In this document: positions 63,987 to 64,000 of the stretch, one piece after another
How the letters are laid out: every line of letters starts with the position of its first letter
Position numbering within the stretch: position 1 is the stretch's first letter
Assembly: GCF_003833015.1 (NCBI RefSeq)
Contig: NZ_RJLQ01000003.1
Location: forward strand, 167,579-231,578
DNA: 64,000 nt
Source: Clostridium sp. E02
GTDB lineage: Bacteria > Bacillota > Clostridia > Lachnospirales > Lachnospiraceae
Direction of reading: 5' to 3'
Notes under the pieces: model-generated
Told to the model about the DNA's origin: nothing
The model's database searches: none
The model's input: only the letters and a program-made list of their open reading frames with translations
Translations under genes and position numbers: made by a program

Positions 63987-64000
63987 TGAGAACATTATAC
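63982..64000 (+). CDS. Partial gene cut by the window edge (possible transposase)
   Basis: ATG at 63982 follows AAAGGAGG. Only MSENII is visible. The N-terminus is like that of IS256-family transposases, and the inverted repeat around it would fit a mobile element, but seven codons are not enough to decide. Confidence 0.3.

Overview
The window looks like the chromosome of an anaerobic, low-to-medium GC Firmicute, most likely a Lachnospiraceae / Clostridium cluster XIVa relative. This is inferred from strong AGGAGG-type ribosome binding sites, the LplB/YtcP-type sugar ABC system, GH127, YolD-UvrX and DUF3781 genes, and IS110/IS3/IS200 elements. Almost all genes are on the minus strand. I see no rRNA, tRNA or CRISPR array.

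Region 1 (1-13 kb) is mixed: a MerR regulator, an IS200-type element, oleate hydratase with a TetR regulator, a YolD-UvrX-DUF3781 mutagenic-repair group, an internally duplicated lipoprotein, a secreted CE1-type esterase with carbohydrate-binding modules, and a YesN-like response regulator.

Region 2 (13.2-29.5 kb) is the most unusual part. A nine-gene minus-strand operon (29371 to 22029) encodes two VgrG-like spike proteins, two related proteins that resemble DcrB/Eag-type effector chaperones, a small helical protein, two unrecognised proteins, a PAAR-like (DUF4280-type) protein with a variable C-terminal toxin domain, and an immunity candidate. Downstream (22-13.5 kb) is a graveyard of further toxin C-terminal domains and immunity genes: an HRRF-type domain, an ART/KptA-like piece, a GRGHSYL/SGHY domain, an EndoU-like nuclease and others. 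Three of them keep the same linker (YLSTPPEG[A/T]G) and lie next to IS110 3' ends. An IS3 element with an internal deletion and four copies of an unclassified repeat with conserved hairpins are interspersed. No sheath, tube or baseplate gene is present.

Region 3 (29.6-41.6 kb) holds small metabolic and regulatory genes (DUF1543, flavodoxin, PhzF, GNAT, EFR1-type ferredoxin, AraC, LacI, a lipase-like hydrolase), gene remnants, a second IS110, and a two-component system divergent from a secreted DUF2680-like protein.

Region 4 (41.7-53.2 kb) is a glycan-use locus: an ABC importer (two permeases and a lipoprotein), a beta-helix protein, a carboxylesterase and a GH127 beta-L-arabinofuranosidase, preceded by a LacI regulator and a Gfo/Idh/MocA dehydrogenase, with candidate LacI operators in the promoter region.

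Region 5 (53.2-59.6 kb) is an ascorbate-type (ula) locus: UlaG-like lactonase, PTS IIA/IIC/IIB, DeoR regulator, UlaE-like epimerase and an FG-GAP-like protein. Four copies of TATGTTCGTT mark the likely DeoR operators.

Region 6 (60-63.7 kb) pairs a DapA/NanA-family lyase with an Nramp-fold transporter lacking the canonical metal-binding residues and a LacI regulator, with a perfect 16-bp palindrome upstream. The right edge cuts a gene whose start lies in a long inverted repeat.
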